Assembly (NCBI GenBank): GCA_017412265.1
Contig: JAFPYK010000157.1
Location: 1-19,545 of the forward strand
DNA: 19,545 nucleotides
Origin: Lachnospiraceae bacterium
GTDB lineage: Bacteria; Bacillota; Clostridia; Lachnospirales; Lachnospiraceae
Reading direction: 5' to 3'
Part shown: positions 6,646-14,561 of the stretch, one piece after another
Layout: each line of letters opens with the position of its first letter
How positions within the stretch are numbered: position 1 is the first letter of the stretch
Notes under the pieces: generated by a model
What the model saw: only the letters and a program-made list of their open reading frames with translations
Told to the model about the DNA's origin: nothing
Database searches by the model: none
Translations under genes and position numbers: made by a program

Positions 6646-7659
6646 ATGGCTGCAGACAGTACGAAGAGAATTATCACAACAGAATTGATCGATGACGATA
6701 AGCGGATCGAGAATACGCTGCGTCCGAAGCTGCTGGCGGATTATATCGGGCAGTCGAAGGTCAAGGGCAATATGAAGGTCTATATCGAGGCAGCCAGGGG
6801 CAGAGGGGAGCCTCTCGACCACACGCTGCTGTACGGGCCTCCCGGGCTTGGCAAGACGACGCTCGCGGAGATTATCGCCAACGAGATGGATGTGAATATC
6901 AAGATTACGGCCGGGCCGGCGATCGAGAAGCCGGGCGATATGGCCGCGATCCTGAATAACCTGCAGGACGGGGACGTCCTGTTCATCGATGAGATTCACC
7001 GGCTCAACCGCCAGGTGGAGGAGGTTCTCTATCCGGCGATGGAGGATTATGCGATCGATATCGTGATCGGCAAGGCCGCGTCCGCGCGCTCTGTGCGGCT
7101 GGAGCTGCCGAAGTTTACGCTGGTGGGCGCGACGACGAGGTTCGGTATGCTCTCGGCTCCGCTGAGGGACCGCTTCGGCATCGTGCAGAAGCTGGAGTTC
7201 TACTCGCAGGAGGACCTGACGAGGATCCTCTGCCGGTCGGCCGACGTCTTCCGGGTCAAGATCGAGGAGGAGGGCGCCGCGGAGCTTGCGAGACGCTCGA
7301 GAGGTACGCCGCGTCTGGCGAACCGTCTCCTGAAGCGCGTGCGTGATTTCGCGCAGGTGCGCTATGACGGCGTGATCACGAAGGATGTGGCCGTGACGGC
7401 CCTGGACCTGCTGGAGGTGGATACGCAGGGCCTGGACAACCAGGACCGGGAGCTTCTCTTCCTGCTGATGGAGAAGTTTGACGGAGGCCCGGTGGGCCTG
7501 AAGACGATGGCAGCCGCGCTCGGCGAGGACGAGGGGACCATCGAGGAGGTCTATGAGCCTTATCTGATCCAGAACGGTTTCCTGCAGAGGACACCCAAGG
7601 GGCGGATGGTGACACCGCTTGCCTACCGGCATTTCGGTATGATGCAGCCGCAAAAGTAA
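6646..7659 (+). CDS. ruvB: Holliday junction helicase RuvB
   Basis: A 337-residue AAA+ ATPase, usual family length, that forms hexamers on RuvA-bound junctions and drives branch migration. Walker A is GPPGLGKTT (64-72), Walker B is LFIDEIH (112-118), sensor 1 is in GATTRFGML (161-169), and the nearby APLRDRFG supplies the arginine finger region. The C-terminal winged helix includes GTPRLANRLLKRVRDFA and the ending YLIQNGFLQRTPKGR, both highly conserved. AGGAG lies 7 bases before ATG. The gene follows ruvA; the 72-base gap holds a CCCCGCGGGG palindrome but no clear terminator. The long open frame on the opposite strand is a by-product of the GC-rich codon use. Confidence 0.98.
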   Translation: MAADSTKRIITTELIDDDKRIENTLRPKLLADYIGQSKVKGNMKVYIEAARGRGEPLDHTLLYGPPGLGKTTLAEIIANEMDVNIKITAGPAIEKPGDMAAILNNLQDGDVLFIDEIHRLNRQVEEVLYPAMEDYAIDIVIGKAASARSVRLELPKFTLVGATTRFGMLSAPLRDRFGIVQKLEFYSQEDLTRILCRSADVFRVKIEEEGAAELARRSRGTPRLANRLLKRVRDFAQVRYDGVITKDVAVTALDLLEVDTQGLDNQDRELLFLLMEKFDGGPVGLKTMAAALGEDEGTIEEVYEPYLIQNGFLQRTPKGRMVTPLAYRHFGMMQPQK

Positions 7660-7660
7660 C

Positions 7661-7689
7661 TTGTCTTTGCAGGGCGGATTCGGTATACT
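7661..7689 (+). promoter_or_regulatory. zapA promoter
   Basis: TTGTCT (7661-7666) and TATACT (7684-7689) have a 17-base spacer, starting directly after the ruvB stop codon. zapA can thus be expressed independently of the SOS-controlled ruvAB transcript, though read-through is likely because no terminator separates them. Confidence 0.65.
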
Positions 7690-7726
7690 GAAGAGAGACG
7701 GCAGCGGCTGTCCGGAGGTTTTAGAG

Positions 7727-8086
7727 ATGAAGACAAGAAACGACGTGGTGGTTACCATCAACAATAAAGAGTATGTGATCGCCGGCTATGAGAGCGATGA
7801 GTATCTGCAGCGGGTGGCGGCCTACATGAACCGGAAGTACCGGGAGTTCCGGGAGCAGCCCTTCTACGGGCGGCTCAATTCCGATATGCGCACCGTGATG
7901 CTGGAGATCAACATGGCGGATGATTATTTCAAGGCTTCGGACCAGGTGACGGAACTGGAGGACCTGCGGATGCAGGACAGCCAGGAGATCTTCCGGCTCA
8001 AGCATGAGCTGATGGATCTGGAGAAGAAGATCAAGGAGCTCCAGGATGAGCTGGAAGCCCAGAAGAAACTCAATTCCGGTTTTTAA
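7727..8086 (+). CDS. zapA: Cell division protein ZapA
   Basis: A 119-residue ZapA-family protein, a cytosolic factor that binds and bundles FtsZ at the Z-ring. The N-terminal domain has the family pattern NDVVVTINNKEYVIAGYES followed by YLQRVAAYMNRKY, where the domain contacts FtsZ. From about residue 75 the protein is a long coiled coil (heptads in EIFRLKHELMDLEKKIKELQDELEAQKK), which drives dimer and tetramer formation. ATG at 7727 was chosen for GGAGG 8 bases upstream and the family's usual start; the longer frame from 7661 overlaps the promoter. It lies between ruvB and the U32-SEDS-PBP operon, from which a terminator divides it. Its position before wall-synthesis genes fits a division role. 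Confidence 0.92.
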   Translation: MKTRNDVVVTINNKEYVIAGYESDEYLQRVAAYMNRKYREFREQPFYGRLNSDMRTVMLEINMADDYFKASDQVTELEDLRMQDSQEIFRLKHELMDLEKKIKELQDELEAQKKLNSGF

Positions 8087-8105
8087 TGTGACGAAGAAGA
8101 CCGTG

Positions 8106-8138
8106 GCCCCCACAGACATGTGTCCGTGGGGGCGTTTT
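8106..8138 (+). terminator. Terminator after zapA
   Basis: GCCCCCAC (8106-8113) pairs with GTGGGGGC (8126-8133), with an inner GACA/TGTC stem between, followed by GTTTTCA. It lies 20 bases after the zapA stop and just before the U32 gene, so it may end or dampen the zapA transcript. No separate U32 promoter is evident after it, so partial read-through is likely. Confidence 0.8.
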
Positions 8139-8154
8139 CATATGAGGACATGAG

Positions 8155-10602
8155 ATGAGACAGGGAAGGAACGTGGAGATTCTCGCTCCGGCGGGATCGT
8201 ACGAGAGCATCCGCGCGGCCGTAGCCGCGGGGGCGGATGCGGTGTATGCCGGCGGGCACCGGTTCGGCGCCAGGGCATTTGCGGACAACCTGGACGAGGA
8301 GCGGATGTGTGAGGCGATCGATTTCGTGCATCTGCGCGGGAAGCGGCTGTACCTGACGGTGAATACGCTGATGAAAGAGGAGGAGATGGGCGAGCTCTAT
8401 GTCTATCTGGCTCCGTATTATGAGAGGGGCCTGGATGCCGCGATCGTGCAGGATCCGGGTGTGCTTCGTTTCCTGCACCGGGAGTTTCCGGGGCTTGCGC
8501 TTCACGCGAGCACGCAGATGACGGTGACTTCGCCGGAGAGCAGTGTGCTGCTTAAGGATTACGGGGTGACGAGGATTGTTCCCGCGAGGGAGCTGTCGAT
8601 CGAGGAGATCGCTTCGCTCAAGGAGCGCAGCGGGCTGGAGATCGAGTGCTTCGTGCACGGCGCGCTCTGCTACTGTTATTCGGGGCAGTGCCTGATGAGC
8701 AGCTTCGCCGGGAGCCGCAGCGGCAACCGTGGGCGGTGCGCGCAGCCCTGCCGTTCGGAGTACCGGTTTGAGACGGAGGACGGCTCGGTGCGGAGGACGT
8801 CTTATGCCCTGAGCCCGAAGGATATCTGCACGCTGGATGAGATCCCGGACCTGATTGAGGCCGGAGTGGATTCATTTAAGATCGAGGGACGGATGAAGAA
8901 GCCGGAGTACGCCGGGATGACAGCGCATCTGTACCGGAAGTATGCGGATCTGTATCTGGAGCTCGGGAGAGAGGGCTATGAGGCCTGGCAGAGGGAGCAC
9001 GCGAAGGAGGCCGGGGAGGACCGGCTCGCGCTGATGGACCTCTACAACCGGGGAGGATTCTCCAAGGGCTATTATCACCAGACGCACGGGCCGCAGATGA
9101 TGTCGGTCGAGCGGCCGAATCACAGCGGCGTGAAGGTCGGCAAGGTGCTGAAGGTGTCGAGAGACGTGGCGCAGGTGAGGCTGAGCCGGGAGGTGTTCGC
9201 CCAGGATGTGCTGGAGTTTCGGCGAAGCGGAGTGTCGTCCTATGAGTTCACACGCAAGGACGCGGCGCCGGCCGGTGCGGTGATCGACGCGAGGCTGATG
9301 CCAGGATCCGACGTGCGCGCGGGGGACGAGCTCTTCCGGACGCGGAGAAATGAGCTGATCGACCGGATCGACGAGGCGTGGCTTGCGGAGGATGCCAAGA
9401 TCCCGGTGCAGGGACGCTTTGAGGCGGCGGTGGGTGAACCGCTGCGGCTTGCGCTTCGCTGCGGAGAGGCTTCGTGTGAGATCAGCGGGGAGACCGTGCA
9501 GCCGGCGCAGAAGCAGCCGATGAGCGCGGAGAGCGCGGAGAAGACGCTTCGCAAGACCGGCGAGGAGATCTTCTGCTTTGAGACGCTTTCGTGCGAGGTG
9601 GGAGAGAACGCATTCCAGACGGTCGGCAATATAAAGAACCTGCGCAGAGCGGGCTTTGCGCAGCTTCGGGAGGCGATGCTTGCGCCTCACCGGAGAAATA
9701 TTTCGCAAAATCTTCATAAAAATGTCAGGAAAGTGTCACCCGTTTGTAAGGAGGATTCTGGTATAGTCAGATGGGAGAGCCAGGTGGAGACGCAGGAACA
9801 GCTTCGGGAAGTGCTGGCCTGCGCTCAGATCACGAGGGTTTTCCTGCCCTATGAGTGGGAGAGCAAAGAGCTCCTGCGCGCAATTCGCGGGACGAAGGAG
9901 ACAGGCAGGGAAGCCTGGCTGTACTTCCCCCGGATCTGCCGGGCGAAGGAGTTCGCTCAGCTGGCCGCGGACGAGAAGGGGCAGCCGGAGATCTTCCGGG
10001 CTGCGGACGGATTCCTGTGCGGGAATCTGGAGATCTACGCTTGGCTGAGGGCCAGGGATTTCCTCGGCAAGGGCGCGGACGCGGTCTGTGCGGACGCTTC
10101 GGTCTACCACTGGAACTCGGAGGCCGGGGCTTTCTATGACGAGATCGGGCTCCGGCATATGACGCTCCCACTGGAGCTGGAGGCTTCGGAGCTGGCCGGG
10201 ATGCGGCGGCTGGACGAGTGCCTGGTTGTGTACGGGCGGCCCGCGCTGATGACCTCGGTGCAGTGCCTGCGGATGAACCAGGCGCGGTGCACGGGGATCC
10301 CGGAGACGATGCGGCTGAAGGACGTCAAGGGACGCGGTTATCTCGTGAGGAACCACTGCCGGTTCTGCTACAACGAGATTCTCGCGGAGGAAGCGGTGTG
10401 GCTCGGAGGCGAGGCGGAGGCCGTGCGCCGGGTCGGGCCGGGCGCGATCCGGTTTGTGTTTACCGCGGAGAGCGGGAAGGAGACCGCGGACGTGCTTCGC
10501 GCGGGTGCCGCGGCATTTGCCGGGGACGGGTCCCGGAGCCGGGGAGTGATCCCCGGGGAGGTTCCGGTTCAGACCGGGCATTTTATGAGAAAGGCAGATT
10601 AG
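8155..10602 (+). CDS. U32 family protein with C-terminal extension (RlhA-like)
   Basis: An 815-residue member of peptidase family U32. The N-terminal TIM-barrel-like region begins VEILAPAGSYESIRAAVAAGADAVYAG, and the U32 signature is at 164-182 with Cys172 and Cys179; Cys174, Cys195 and Cys199 are nearby. In characterised relatives (TrhP, RlhA) such cysteines hold an iron-sulfur cluster and the proteins hydroxylate RNA; RlhA modifies 23S rRNA C2501. Two-part U32 proteins of this length with a DUF3656-like second half are the RlhA type, so rRNA hydroxylation is a better guess than proteolysis. A Lys-rich, lower-GC linker near 517-535 separates the halves; RNHCRFCYNEI near the end is another cysteine pair. 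ATG at 8155 has GAGGA 6-7 bases upstream. It ends 4 bases before the SEDS gene, so the two are likely co-transcribed. Confidence 0.85.
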   Translation: MRQGRNVEILAPAGSYESIRAAVAAGADAVYAGGHRFGARAFADNLDEERMCEAIDFVHLRGKRLYLTVNTLMKEEEMGELYVYLAPYYERGLDAAIVQDPGVLRFLHREFPGLALHASTQMTVTSPESSVLLKDYGVTRIVPARELSIEEIASLKERSGLEIECFVHGALCYCYSGQCLMSSFAGSRSGNRGRCAQPCRSEYRFETEDGSVRRTSYALSPKDICTLDEIPDLIEAGVDSFKIEGRMKKPEYAGMTAHLYRKYADLYLELGREGYEAWQREHAKEAGEDRLALMDLYNRGGFSKGYYHQTHGPQMMSVERPNHSGVKVGKVLKVSRDVAQVRLSREVFAQDVLEFRRSGVSSYEFTRKDAAPAGAVIDARLMPGSDVRAGDELFRTRRNELIDRIDEAWLAEDAKIPVQGRFEAAVGEPLRLALRCGEASCEISGETVQPAQKQPMSAESAEKTLRKTGEEIFCFETLSCEVGENAFQTVGNIKNLRRAGFAQLREAMLAPHRRNISQNLHKNVRKVSPVCKEDSGIVRWESQVETQEQLREVLACAQITRVFLPYEWESKELLRAIRGTKETGREAWLYFPRICRAKEFAQLAADEKGQPEIFRAADGFLCGNLEIYAWLRARDFLGKGADAVCADASVYHWNSEAGAFYDEIGLRHMTLPLELEASELAGMRRLDECLVVYGRPALMTSVQCLRMNQARCTGIPETMRLKDVKGRGYLVRNHCRFCYNEILAEEAVWLGGEAEAVRRVGPGAIRFVFTAESGKETADVLRAGAAAFAGDGSRSRGVIPGEVPVQTGHFMRKAD

Positions 10603-10606
10603 GACA

Positions 10607-12019
10607 TTGCTGAATCTGAGCATTCAATTATCCAAGTATTTCCTGGTGATTCTGATCACGGTCTACACGGTGCAGTGTTTTGCCGCGGTGGCGAGCAAGA
10701 CGAAGCTGCACCGGGAGAATATCTATCAGTATCAGCGGGCGATCCTTTTCACGATTCATTTTCTCTGCCATATGATTCTGTTTCTGGAGACGCACGAGCT
10801 GCGGGTCCTGGTTTACTATGCCCTGGAAGTGGTCCTGCTGGGCGCGGCGATCATTCTGTACCAGAATCTGTACCGGAGCCTGTCGAAGCTGATCCTGAAC
10901 AATATGCTGATGCTGATATCGATCGGTTTTATCATGCAGGCGAGACTGAATCTGAATTATGCGAAGCGGCAGCTCATCATCGTCGGCGGGGCGCTGGGCA
11001 TCTGCCTGGTGATTCCGGTGATTATCGATAAGATGAAGGTCCTGAGCCGGTTCGGCTGGCTCTACGCGGCGGGCGGGCTCGGCATTCTCGGCCTGGTATT
11101 TGTCTGCGGCGTGACGCATTACGGCGCGACGAACTGGGCGAAGATCGCGGGCATCGAGTTCCAGCCTTCGGAGGTCGCGAAGATCGTATTTGTCTTCTGT
11201 GTGGCGTCTCTGCTGGCCAAGGTTCATGATTTCCGCCGGGTGGTCCTGGTGTCTCTGGTGGCCGGCGCGCATGTGCTTCTGCTGGTCTATGAGAAGGACC
11301 TCGGCGCGGCATTGATCTTCTTCGTGACTTATATCTGCATCCTGTACGCGGCGACGGCGAACCCGCTGTATCCGCTGGCGGGGACGGCGGCCGGGGCGGC
11401 GGCTTCGGTGGTGGCCTACAAGGTGTTCTCGCATGTGCGTGTGCGTGTGACGGCCTGGAGAGACCCGTGGAGCGTGATCGACAACGAGGGTTACCAAGTG
11501 GCCAATTCTCTGCTCGCGATCGGTACCGGCGGGTGGTTCGGCATGGGCCTGGGCAAGGGCATGCCTACCAGTATCCCGGTGGTGAACTCGGACTTCATCT
11601 TCGCGGCCATCTCGGAGGAGCTGGGGGCGTTATTCGCCATTTGCCTGATCCTGATCAGCCTGAGCAATTTCCTGATGTTTATTAATATCGCCATGCGTCT
11701 GCGGCACAAGTTCTACAAGCTGACGGCGCTGGGCCTCTCGGTCAATTATATGTTCCAGGTATTCCTGACGATCGGCGGCGCGACGAAGTTCATCCCTTCG
11801 ACGGGTGTGACCTTCCCGCTCGTGAGTTACGGCGGAAGCTCGATCATCTCTACGGTGATTGTCTTCGCGGTGATTCAGGGTCTGTATGTGCTGCACCAGG
11901 ATGAGGAGGAGCAGATCCGCAGGGCGGAGGCAGAAGAGGAACAGCGGGCGGCGCAGCTGCCGCCGGGAGCCGGTGGAGACGCCGGAAAGCAGGAGAGGAG
12001 ACGGACACTTGAGCAGTAA
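10607..12019 (+). CDS. SEDS peptidoglycan glycosyltransferase (FtsW/RodA/SpoVE)
   Basis: A 470-residue polytopic membrane protein of the SEDS family, which polymerises lipid II into glycan strands. About ten or more hydrophobic helices are visible. Family motifs are FQPSEVAK (185-192), YEKDLGAAL with the catalytic Asp231, GTGGWFGMGLGKG, SDFIFAAISEELG, and TGVTFPLVSYGGSS near the end. After the last helix comes a charged cytosolic tail rich in Glu, Arg and Gly. The first ~110 residues add extra helices before the core. The start is unsure: TTG at 10607 is the first start codon in frame and AGGA is too close (2 bases). It overlaps the next gene, a class B PBP, by 11 bases; SEDS and PBP partners work as one complex. 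FtsW and RodA cannot be told apart here with confidence. Confidence 0.9.
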   Translation: MLNLSIQLSKYFLVILITVYTVQCFAAVASKTKLHRENIYQYQRAILFTIHFLCHMILFLETHELRVLVYYALEVVLLGAAIILYQNLYRSLSKLILNNMLMLISIGFIMQARLNLNYAKRQLIIVGGALGICLVIPVIIDKMKVLSRFGWLYAAGGLGILGLVFVCGVTHYGATNWAKIAGIEFQPSEVAKIVFVFCVASLLAKVHDFRRVVLVSLVAGAHVLLLVYEKDLGAALIFFVTYICILYAATANPLYPLAGTAAGAAASVVAYKVFSHVRVRVTAWRDPWSVIDNEGYQVANSLLAIGTGGWFGMGLGKGMPTSIPVVNSDFIFAAISEELGALFAICLILISLSNFLMFINIAMRLRHKFYKLTALGLSVNYMFQVFLTIGGATKFIPSTGVTFPLVSYGGSSIISTVIVFAVIQGLYVLHQDEEEQIRRAEAEEEQRAAQLPPGAGGDAGKQERRRTLEQ

Positions 12020-13709
12020 GGATGAAAAACCGAAAGTGCGAAAAGTGAGAGTGGATGACGAAGAGATCCGCTCCCGCAAGGTGAATCCGGCCGGACGCCG
12101 CGAGGAGAAGGCGGCGGAGAGGCCTGCTTCGGCGAAGGAACGCGAGAAGAAGCCTTCCGCGGAGAAGGCGGTCCGCAGGCAGAAGCCGGGGCAGAGCGCG
12201 GAGGCGAGGCCGAAGACGGAGGCTCGTCCGGATGCGGCTGCTGCGGCGGCAACCCCCGTGGCCGGTGGCAGCTTTGAACCGGAGAAGAAGGATCCCCTGG
12301 AGCAGAAGGCGAACAAGGGAATCCTGATTATCACCTACTTTTTCGTGCTTGTATTCGTGGGGATGATCGCGAATCTGGTCTGGTTCGTAGGATGGAAGAG
12401 CGACCAGGTGATCAATTCCAGCTACAACCGCAGGGAGACGGTGCTTGCGGAGCGCGTGGTGCGCGGGAGTATCTATTCGATGGACGGGGAGGTCCTGGCA
12501 AGGACCGAGAGCGATGAGGACGGAGAGGAGCACCGGGAATATCCGTTCGGGGAAATGTTCTGCCATGTAGTGGGACGGACAGAGAAGGGCAAGACCGGGA
12601 TCGAGTCCAGTTCCAACCTGAAGATGCTCTACTCGCACGATAACGGCCTGCACAATGCCTGGGAGGAGCTTCTGGGCAATAAGACGAAGGGAGACAATGT
12701 CGTCACGACCCTGAGCTACAAGCTGCAGAAGGCGGCCTATGACGCGCTGGGAGACAAGGACGGTGTTGTGGTGGCTCTTGAGCCGGATACCGGCAAGATT
12801 CTCTGCATGGTCTCCAAGCCGGACTATGACCCGAACAAGATCAATGAGCTCTGGGAGGAGCTGAGCGCGGAGGACTCGGAGGAGACGTCGCTGCTCAACC
12901 GCGCGACCCAGGGCCTGTATCCTCCCGGGTCGACCTTCAAGGTGATGACTACGCTGGCATTTCTGCGCCAGAAGAGCAGCTACCGGAATTTCGTCTATAA
13001 CTGCGAGGGCACGTTCTCTTACCGTGACGTGAAGATCTCCTGCTACAACCAGAGAGAGCACGGGACGCAGACGCTGACCGAGGCATTTGCAAATTCCTGC
13101 AACAGCGCATTTGCGAAGATCGGCTCGGAGCTTAACTGGGATGAGTTCTCCGAGATGTGCAAAGGGCTGTATTTCAACCAGAAGCTGCCGGCCAATGTCG
13201 GGGCGGCCATGTCGAAGTTTGACCTGGACGGATCCGGGGACAAGAACCTGATCCCGCAGACGTCCATCGGCCAGGGCGACACCTTGATGACGCCCCTGCA
13301 CAATGCGATGATCGCGGCGGCGGTGGCCAACGGCGGCGTACTGATGAAGCCTTACCTGATCGACCACTATGAGAGCAGTTCGGGCACGTGGAAGGAGAAG
13401 GTGTCTCCGGAAGCTGCCGGGACGCTGATGAGCCCCGAGGAGGTCCGCGTGCTGACCGAGTGCATGCGCGCGGTCGTCAGCGACGGAACCGCGTCCAAGG
13501 GATTCAAACACGCGAGCTACCGGGCAGCCGGCAAGACCGGCTCCGCGGAATACAACGCGGAGAAGGAGTCGCACGCGTGGTTTATCGGATTTGCCCCTTA
13601 TGACGATCCGAGCATCGCGGTCTGCGTGATCGTGGAGGGCGGCGGAAGCGGCGGAACGGCAGCGGTTCCGATCGCGAAAGAGGTCTTCGACGCGTGGCTC
13701 GACGACTGA
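12009..13709 (+). CDS. Class B penicillin-binding protein (transpeptidase)
   Basis: A 566-residue bitopic protein. A long basic and Ala-rich cytosolic tail (1-103) precedes one membrane helix (about 104-126), then a short dimerisation region starting VRGSIYSMDGEVLA. The transpeptidase domain has its active Ser308 in STFK (308-311), SCN (363-365) as the SxN motif, and KTG (509-511), so it should cross-link peptidoglycan outside the membrane. The short N-terminal part and the SEDS neighbour recall the actinobacterial RodA-PbpA pair. The start is TTG at 12009: a GGAGAGGAGA site lies about 8 bases upstream and the start overlaps the SEDS stop codon by 11 bases, implying translational coupling. 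The frame stays open upstream to 11886 but inside the SEDS gene. Whether it serves division or elongation is unknown. Confidence 0.93.
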   Translation: MSSKDEKPKVRKVRVDDEEIRSRKVNPAGRREEKAAERPASAKEREKKPSAEKAVRRQKPGQSAEARPKTEARPDAAAAAATPVAGGSFEPEKKDPLEQKANKGILIITYFFVLVFVGMIANLVWFVGWKSDQVINSSYNRRETVLAERVVRGSIYSMDGEVLARTESDEDGEEHREYPFGEMFCHVVGRTEKGKTGIESSSNLKMLYSHDNGLHNAWEELLGNKTKGDNVVTTLSYKLQKAAYDALGDKDGVVVALEPDTGKILCMVSKPDYDPNKINELWEELSAEDSEETSLLNRATQGLYPPGSTFKVMTTLAFLRQKSSYRNFVYNCEGTFSYRDVKISCYNQREHGTQTLTEAFANSCNSAFAKIGSELNWDEFSEMCKGLYFNQKLPANVGAAMSKFDLDGSGDKNLIPQTSIGQGDTLMTPLHNAMIAAAVANGGVLMKPYLIDHYESSSGTWKEKVSPEAAGTLMSPEEVRVLTECMRAVVSDGTASKGFKHASYRAAGKTGSAEYNAEKESHAWFIGFAPYDDPSIAVCVIVEGGGSGGTAAVPIAKEVFDAWLDD

Positions 13710-13741
13710 GAAAACGCGGTGCGTGGAATCTCTGTTATGTC

Positions 13742-13770
13742 TTGCATAACCGCCTTTATAAGGGTATAAT
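13742..13770 (+). promoter_or_regulatory. NUDIX gene promoter
   Basis: TTGCAT (13742-13747) and a perfect TATAAT (13765-13770) with a 17-base spacer, 51 bases before the chosen start codon. No terminator is visible between the PBP stop and this promoter. Confidence 0.8.
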
Positions 13771-13820
13771 CATCTTCAGGTTAGTACACACCAAACTTAC
13801 CAGAAATGGAGTGCAAGGAC

Positions 13821-14261
13821 ATGACAGAAGCAGTAAGCTGTGGTGGTGTGGTCATTTTCAGAGGCAAAATTTTGCTGCTGTACAAGAATTATAAGAATAA
13901 GTATGAAGGATGGGTGCTGCCGAAGGGAACCGTCGAAGAAGGAGAATCCTACGAAGAGACGGCCGTGCGGGAGGTAAAGGAAGAGACCGGCGTCTCCGCC
14001 GAGATCGTATCTTACATCGACCGCAGCCAGTATACGTTCCATACGCCGACGGACCAGATCGTCAAGGAGGTCCACTGGTATCTTATGAAGGCCGACAGCT
14101 ATTACAGCAAACCTCAGCGGGAAGAGTACTTTGTCGATTCCGGCTACTACAAGTATCATGAAGCATATCATCTGCTGAAGTTCACTAACGAGAAGCAGAT
14201 TCTCGAAAAAGCCTACGCAGAATATATGCAGAAAAAAAAGGATCCTGCGAACAGGAACTAA
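13821..14261 (+). CDS. NUDIX hydrolase
   Basis: A 146-residue cytosolic NUDIX enzyme, which hydrolyses a nucleoside diphosphate linked to another group. The NUDIX box (36-58) fits G-x5-E-x7-RE-U-x-EE-x-G-U exactly: it begins GTVEEGE and ends REVKEETGV, giving the metal-binding glutamates. WVLPKG just before it and a Tyr-rich second half (SGYYKYHEAYHLL) are visible. Some NUDIX enzymes of similar size cleave diadenosine polyphosphates or mRNA caps, but the substrate cannot be assigned. ATG at 13821 was chosen because GGAG lies 9 bases before it; the ATG at 13806 has no ribosome binding site. The C-terminus is Lys-rich. It has its own promoter and a strong terminator, so it is a single-gene unit. 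Confidence 0.93.
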   Translation: MTEAVSCGGVVIFRGKILLLYKNYKNKYEGWVLPKGTVEEGESYEETAVREVKEETGVSAEIVSYIDRSQYTFHTPTDQIVKEVHWYLMKADSYYSKPQREEYFVDSGYYKYHEAYHLLKFTNEKQILEKAYAEYMQKKKDPANRN

Positions 14262-14266
14262 GAACT

Positions 14267-14326
14267 AAGCGAAACAAAGAAACCGGGCGCGTGCTTGCAC
14301 GCAGGCCCGGTTTCATTGTTTCGCTT
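14267..14326. terminator. 60-base palindromic terminator after the NUDIX gene
   Basis: Begins 6 bases after the stop. The outer arms (14267-14288 and 14305-14326) match at 21 of 22 positions; a second hairpin GCGTGC-TT-GCACGC lies inside. The core stem GAAACCGGGC/GCCCGGTTTC is followed by ATTGTTTCGCTT. Because it is nearly symmetric it could stop transcription from both sides. It opens the 300-base stretch without genes that runs to the rpsO start. Confidence 0.8.
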
Positions 14327-14327
14327 A

Positions 14328-14355
14328 GGGCGGCTCCTGCACGCAGGAGCCGCCC
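14328..14355. repeat. Perfect 13-bp inverted repeat (GC-rich hairpin)
   Basis: GGGCGGCTCCTGC (14328-14340) and its exact complement (14343-14355) are only 2 bases apart. There is no T run after it, so it is not a classical terminator. It shares TGCACGCAGG-like bases with the preceding palindrome. Confidence 0.75.
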
Positions 14356-14367
14356 CCACGTGAACGA

Positions 14368-14402
14368 GCGAAACCCGGAGGGTTTTGCGAGTCTGCTTTT
14401 TT
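14368..14402 (+). terminator. Third hairpin with T run before rpsO
   Basis: GCGAAACCC (14368-14376) pairs with GGGTTTTGC (14380-14388), with one G-U pair and a 3-base loop, and TTTTTT follows at 14397-14402 after an 8-base gap. It may be a weak back-up terminator shielding the rpsO promoter, which starts 15 bases later. Confidence 0.45.
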
Positions 14403-14416
14403 CTCTCATTTCCCAC

Positions 14417-14445
14417 TTGCATCCGCAAGGCCTTTATGCTATGAT
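14417..14445 (+). promoter_or_regulatory. rpsO promoter
   Basis: TTGCAT (14417-14422) and TATGAT (14440-14445) with a 17-base spacer. The -35 box lies inside a small CTTGC-ATCC-GCAAG repeat. The predicted start of transcription is near 14452, giving a leader of about 110 bases. Confidence 0.75.
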
Positions 14446-14451
14446 ATCTGT

Positions 14452-14561
14452 TGCTGTGTAATGCACAGCGGGAGGAAACTCTCGAACCGATGCTTAGAAT
14501 CCGGACGACTCCGACCGATTCTCAGCATCCGGGGTTATTACGAATAAGGAGGACCAAAGCT
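14452..14561 (+). promoter_or_regulatory. Structured rpsO leader, candidate S15 autoregulatory RNA
   Basis: A 6-bp hairpin GCTGTG/CACAGC sits at the very 5' end (14453-14469). A long stem follows: GATGCTTAGAATC (14489-14501) pairs with GATTCTCAGCATC (14517-14529) at 12 of 13 positions, and a CGGA/TCCG hairpin lies within its loop. The ribosome binding site AAGGAGGA is at 14546-14553. Ribosomal protein S15 represses its own mRNA through different leader structures in different bacteria; this one I infer only from its shape and place. Confidence 0.6.

Noticed and set aside
4723..7764. A 1013-codon open frame on the minus strand running through ruvA and ruvB
   Set aside because: Only its last 367 codons (from 5826) show a protein family; the rest is a low-complexity Arg/Leu-rich mirror of ruvAB, caused by GC-rich codon bias.
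9735..9775. Possible internal promoter or start inside the U32 gene (AAGGAGG, TATAGT, ATG)
   Set aside because: The spacing is wrong for both a -35/-10 pair and a ribosome binding site (15 bases to ATG); the frame simply continues through an AT-richer linker.
10607..10660. A later GTG start (10646) for the SEDS protein
   Set aside because: No ribosome binding site precedes it and it would remove half of the first membrane helix; TTG 10607 was kept although its own site is poor.
11850..13574. A 574-codon minus-strand frame opposite the PBP gene
   Set aside because: Mirror of a clear PBP gene with intact catalytic motifs; composition is Arg/Leu/His-rich without any family pattern.
14451..14561. 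N-terminal extension of S15
   Set aside because: The ribosome binding site at 14546 and the family's standard length put the start at 14562; the extra codons lie in a structured leader.
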